NCBI GenBank assembly: GCA_030620005.1
Contig: JAUXAJ010000101.1
Location: 1 to 15,212 of the forward strand
DNA from: Promethearchaeota archaeon
Lineage (GTDB): Archaea; Asgardarchaeota; Lokiarchaeia; Sigynarchaeales; SOKP01
Length of the DNA: 15,212 nt
Direction of reading: 5' to 3'
The position numbers and the translations under genes are program-made. Below, piece by piece: positions 13,979-15,212 of the stretch (positions are counted from its first letter, which is position 1; each line of letters begins with the position of its first letter). Below the pieces are notes generated by a model, which saw only the letters and a program-made list of their open reading frames with translations, ran no database searches and was not told where the DNA came from.

Positions 13979-14197
13979 TTACTCTTCCTCGCCATCTTCT
14001 TCTTTAATCTTTAATTCTTCGATTTTATCTTCGAGATTTTCTACTTTTTCGTCAATTTCTGCGATTTTCTTGTATGTTTCGCACGTTTCGCATGCGTCGT
14101 CTTCTTCACATTGAGGTAGCGTGTCGCATTTTACTTCGAGCACGTCTCTTTCTTCTAATAATTTTTCAACTTGATTTTCCAAATCTTCAATACTCAT
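13979..14197 (-). CDS. Small cysteine-bearing coiled-coil protein
   Basis: This 72-residue acidic protein consists of two predicted helices around a cysteine-rich middle. The first helix is MSIEDLENQVEKLLEERDVL. The middle has four cysteines at 24, 30, 36 and 39, spaced C-x5-C-x5-C-x2-C. The second helix (about 43-68, KKIAEIDEKVENLEDKIEEL) has heptad-like leucine/isoleucine spacing, followed by a glutamate-rich end. This layout suggests a helical hairpin whose tip could bind a metal ion or form disulfides. The family is not recognised. An ATG at 14209 adds four residues, but GGTG (14207-14204) sits 6 nt before the ATG at 14197, so I chose the latter. It lies about 120 bases downstream of the permuted GTPase gene on the same strand and could be co-transcribed. 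Confidence 0.65.
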   Translation of the reverse strand: MSIEDLENQVEKLLEERDVLEVKCDTLPQCEEDDACETCETYKKIAEIDEKVENLEDKIEELKIKEEDGEEE

Positions 14198-14316
14198 ACT
14201 TTTCACCATTATTAATAATAATTATTAAAATGATTTATTGATTTATTTTTTTTATGCATGTTGAGTTTCGTTCTTAACGGGTAAAAAATCGATCGAGAGA
14301 ACCCTTATTAAGTAAA

Positions 14317-15138
14317 TCATTGAATAAATAGCGTCAAAACGATGAGAATGCTAACGATACAGATGAATGCTAAAGAAAGGTAAATATATTTGTTCGAAAA
14401 TATTGATTTCTTTTTTTTTTCGATACTACTCCGTTTATCAATGGTTTCTTCTGCTTGGACATTTACAACATCCATCTCTTCAATTCCATTCTTTTTTGAC
14501 GTTATTTTTGCTTTCCTACGAGATATTTTGATTTTTTTCTTAGATTTTAAAACGGCTTCTTTAACAATATCGTGAATTTCTTTCGGTAAATCTTCACTTG
14601 GGATTTCAAAATTTTGTACCATGAAATCTAGACCTATAGTTAACTTGTAATCTTGATCAAATTCCTTTTTAACGAAAGTTCTTATTAAGGAAGATTTTCC
14701 GACAGCTGCCGCTCCTATCAATAAGACCTTAAACCTAAAATGATTAGAATTGATTATTTCTCCTAACCTTGGACGAAAGTCTAATAACGCTGTAATGGCT
14801 AATCTGTTAAACAGTTTATCGACATTAGCATGGTTTAACGCCGAAGTTTCGATGTATTCGAACAAGTTAAATTGATTTACTTCTTGAATTATTTTTTCAC
14901 GGGGGATTGTTTCCCCTATTTCTTTTTTGAGATCGTTCTTGTTTCCTACTAGTATTATGGGTATGTTTCCCGATCTTTCTCGAATTTCTTCAAAATACGT
15001 ATCTACTCTTTCAAACGTGTCAGGACGGCTTAGGTCAAACACCACGCCTATAACGGCGGTTCCTTTAAAGAAATCGGTTTTGAAGAATTCAAATCTAGCT
15101 TGACCTCCGATATCCCAGAGAGAGAGAGTAATTTTCAT
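14317..15138 (-). CDS. Circularly permuted, tail-anchored Ras-like small GTPase
   Basis: This 273-residue protein contains every motif of one small GTPase, but in the order G3-G4-G5-G1-G2. It begins directly with strand beta3 (ITLSLWDIGGQARF; G3 WDIGGQ 8-13). It continues through VVFDLSRPDTF, G4 NKND (66-69) and G5 ETSAL (97-101), and ends the usual domain with helix alpha5 (VDKLFNRLAITALL). After a linker of about 15 residues the N-terminal half follows: strand beta1 FRFKVLLIG, G1 GAAAVGKSS (142-150), helix alpha1 LIRTFVKKEF, and the G2 threonine T167 in LTIGLDFMVQNFEI (beta2). No second G3 follows. A basic linker (about 185-248) leads to a single transmembrane helix at 251-272 ending at the C-terminus, so the domain should face the cytosol as a tail-anchored protein. 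The start is firm: AGGTG lies at 15150-15146, 7 nt upstream, and an in-frame TAA lies at 15156-15154. The alternative is a fusion of two half-GTPases, although the halves are complementary without overlap. Confidence 0.88.
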   Translation of the reverse strand: MKITLSLWDIGGQARFEFFKTDFFKGTAVIGVVFDLSRPDTFERVDTYFEEIRERSGNIPIILVGNKNDLKKEIGETIPREKIIQEVNQFNLFEYIETSALNHANVDKLFNRLAITALLDFRPRLGEIINSNHFRFKVLLIGAAAVGKSSLIRTFVKKEFDQDYKLTIGLDFMVQNFEIPSEDLPKEIHDIVKEAVLKSKKKIKISRRKAKITSKKNGIEEMDVVNVQAEETIDKRSSIEKKKKSIFSNKYIYLSLAFICIVSILIVLTLFIQ

Positions 15139-15145
15139 TTTATCG

Positions 15146-15156
15146 CACCTAATTTA
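15146..15156 (-). promoter_or_regulatory. Shine-Dalgarno and in-frame stop that fix the GTPase start
   Basis: AGGTG (15150-15146) lies 7 nt before the ATG at 15138, and a TAA (15156-15154) is in frame five codons upstream of it. Translation therefore cannot begin further upstream to include an N-terminal G1/G2. An AT-rich TATA-like stretch lies at 15163-15173, but its exact role is unclear. Confidence 0.7.
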
Positions 15157-15212
15157 AATTTTTTATTATAATTCTCAAGTGATTATTTTACATTTATTTC
15201 TTTAATTAACTA

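Noticed and set aside
14317..15138. The GTPase as a gene whose N-terminal half was lost and a second truncated GTPase fused behind it by assembly error
   Set aside because: The two halves are complementary with no overlap, an in-frame stop and Shine-Dalgarno site precede the ATG, and the frame is continuous. A single permuted domain is simpler, though reads should confirm it.

Overview
The window is AT-rich archaeal DNA, most likely from an Asgard (Lokiarchaeota-like) archaeon. The case rests on the gene mix: a Rab/Arf-like small GTPase, a longin/roadblock-type protein, archaeal aIF1A and Spt5, a FCF1-like PIN protein, the EFWGHCSNLQ-type helical family I associate with Lokiarchaeota, leucine-rich-repeat remains, and GGTG Shine-Dalgarno sites about 6-8 nt before several starts. 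The assignment is an inference from gene content, without any database search.

Layout. 1-1240: the end of an unrecognised gene, followed by a broken leucine-rich-repeat gene. 1250-2145: AT-rich spacer with degenerate repeats, a cupin on the minus strand and a divergent promoter region. 2146-4670: a Ras-like GTPase, a decayed TnpB on the minus strand, a PIN protein, a shattered small-GTPase remnant, a 5'-truncated TnpB with its right-end hairpin, and a second cupin whose start lies beside that element end. 4713-7034: a conserved plus-strand block with aIF1A, an Spt5 with long acidic extensions, and a longin/roadblock-like protein. 7310-13778: a pair of acyl-CoA dehydrogenase genes in inverted orientation. 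The left copy is killed by one nonsense codon and the right copy is intact. They enclose a multi-pass membrane protein and a 725-residue helical protein, and the 3' end of the 725-residue gene carries a third acyl-CoA dehydrogenase 3' remnant. 13979-15138: a small cysteine-bearing coiled-coil protein and a tail-anchored Ras-like GTPase whose motifs run G3-G4-G5-G1-G2.

The standout is that last gene (14317-15138, minus). It appears to be a circularly permuted small GTPase opened in the beta2-beta3 interswitch hairpin, with a C-terminal membrane anchor attached to the new end. Its start is fixed by a Shine-Dalgarno site and an in-frame upstream stop, so it is not simply a clipped gene. Together with the ordinary GTPase, the longin/roadblock-like protein and the GTPase pseudogene, the window is rich in small-GTPase biology. 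It also has an unusual load of decayed genes: five clear pseudogenes plus a 51-nt gene remnant.
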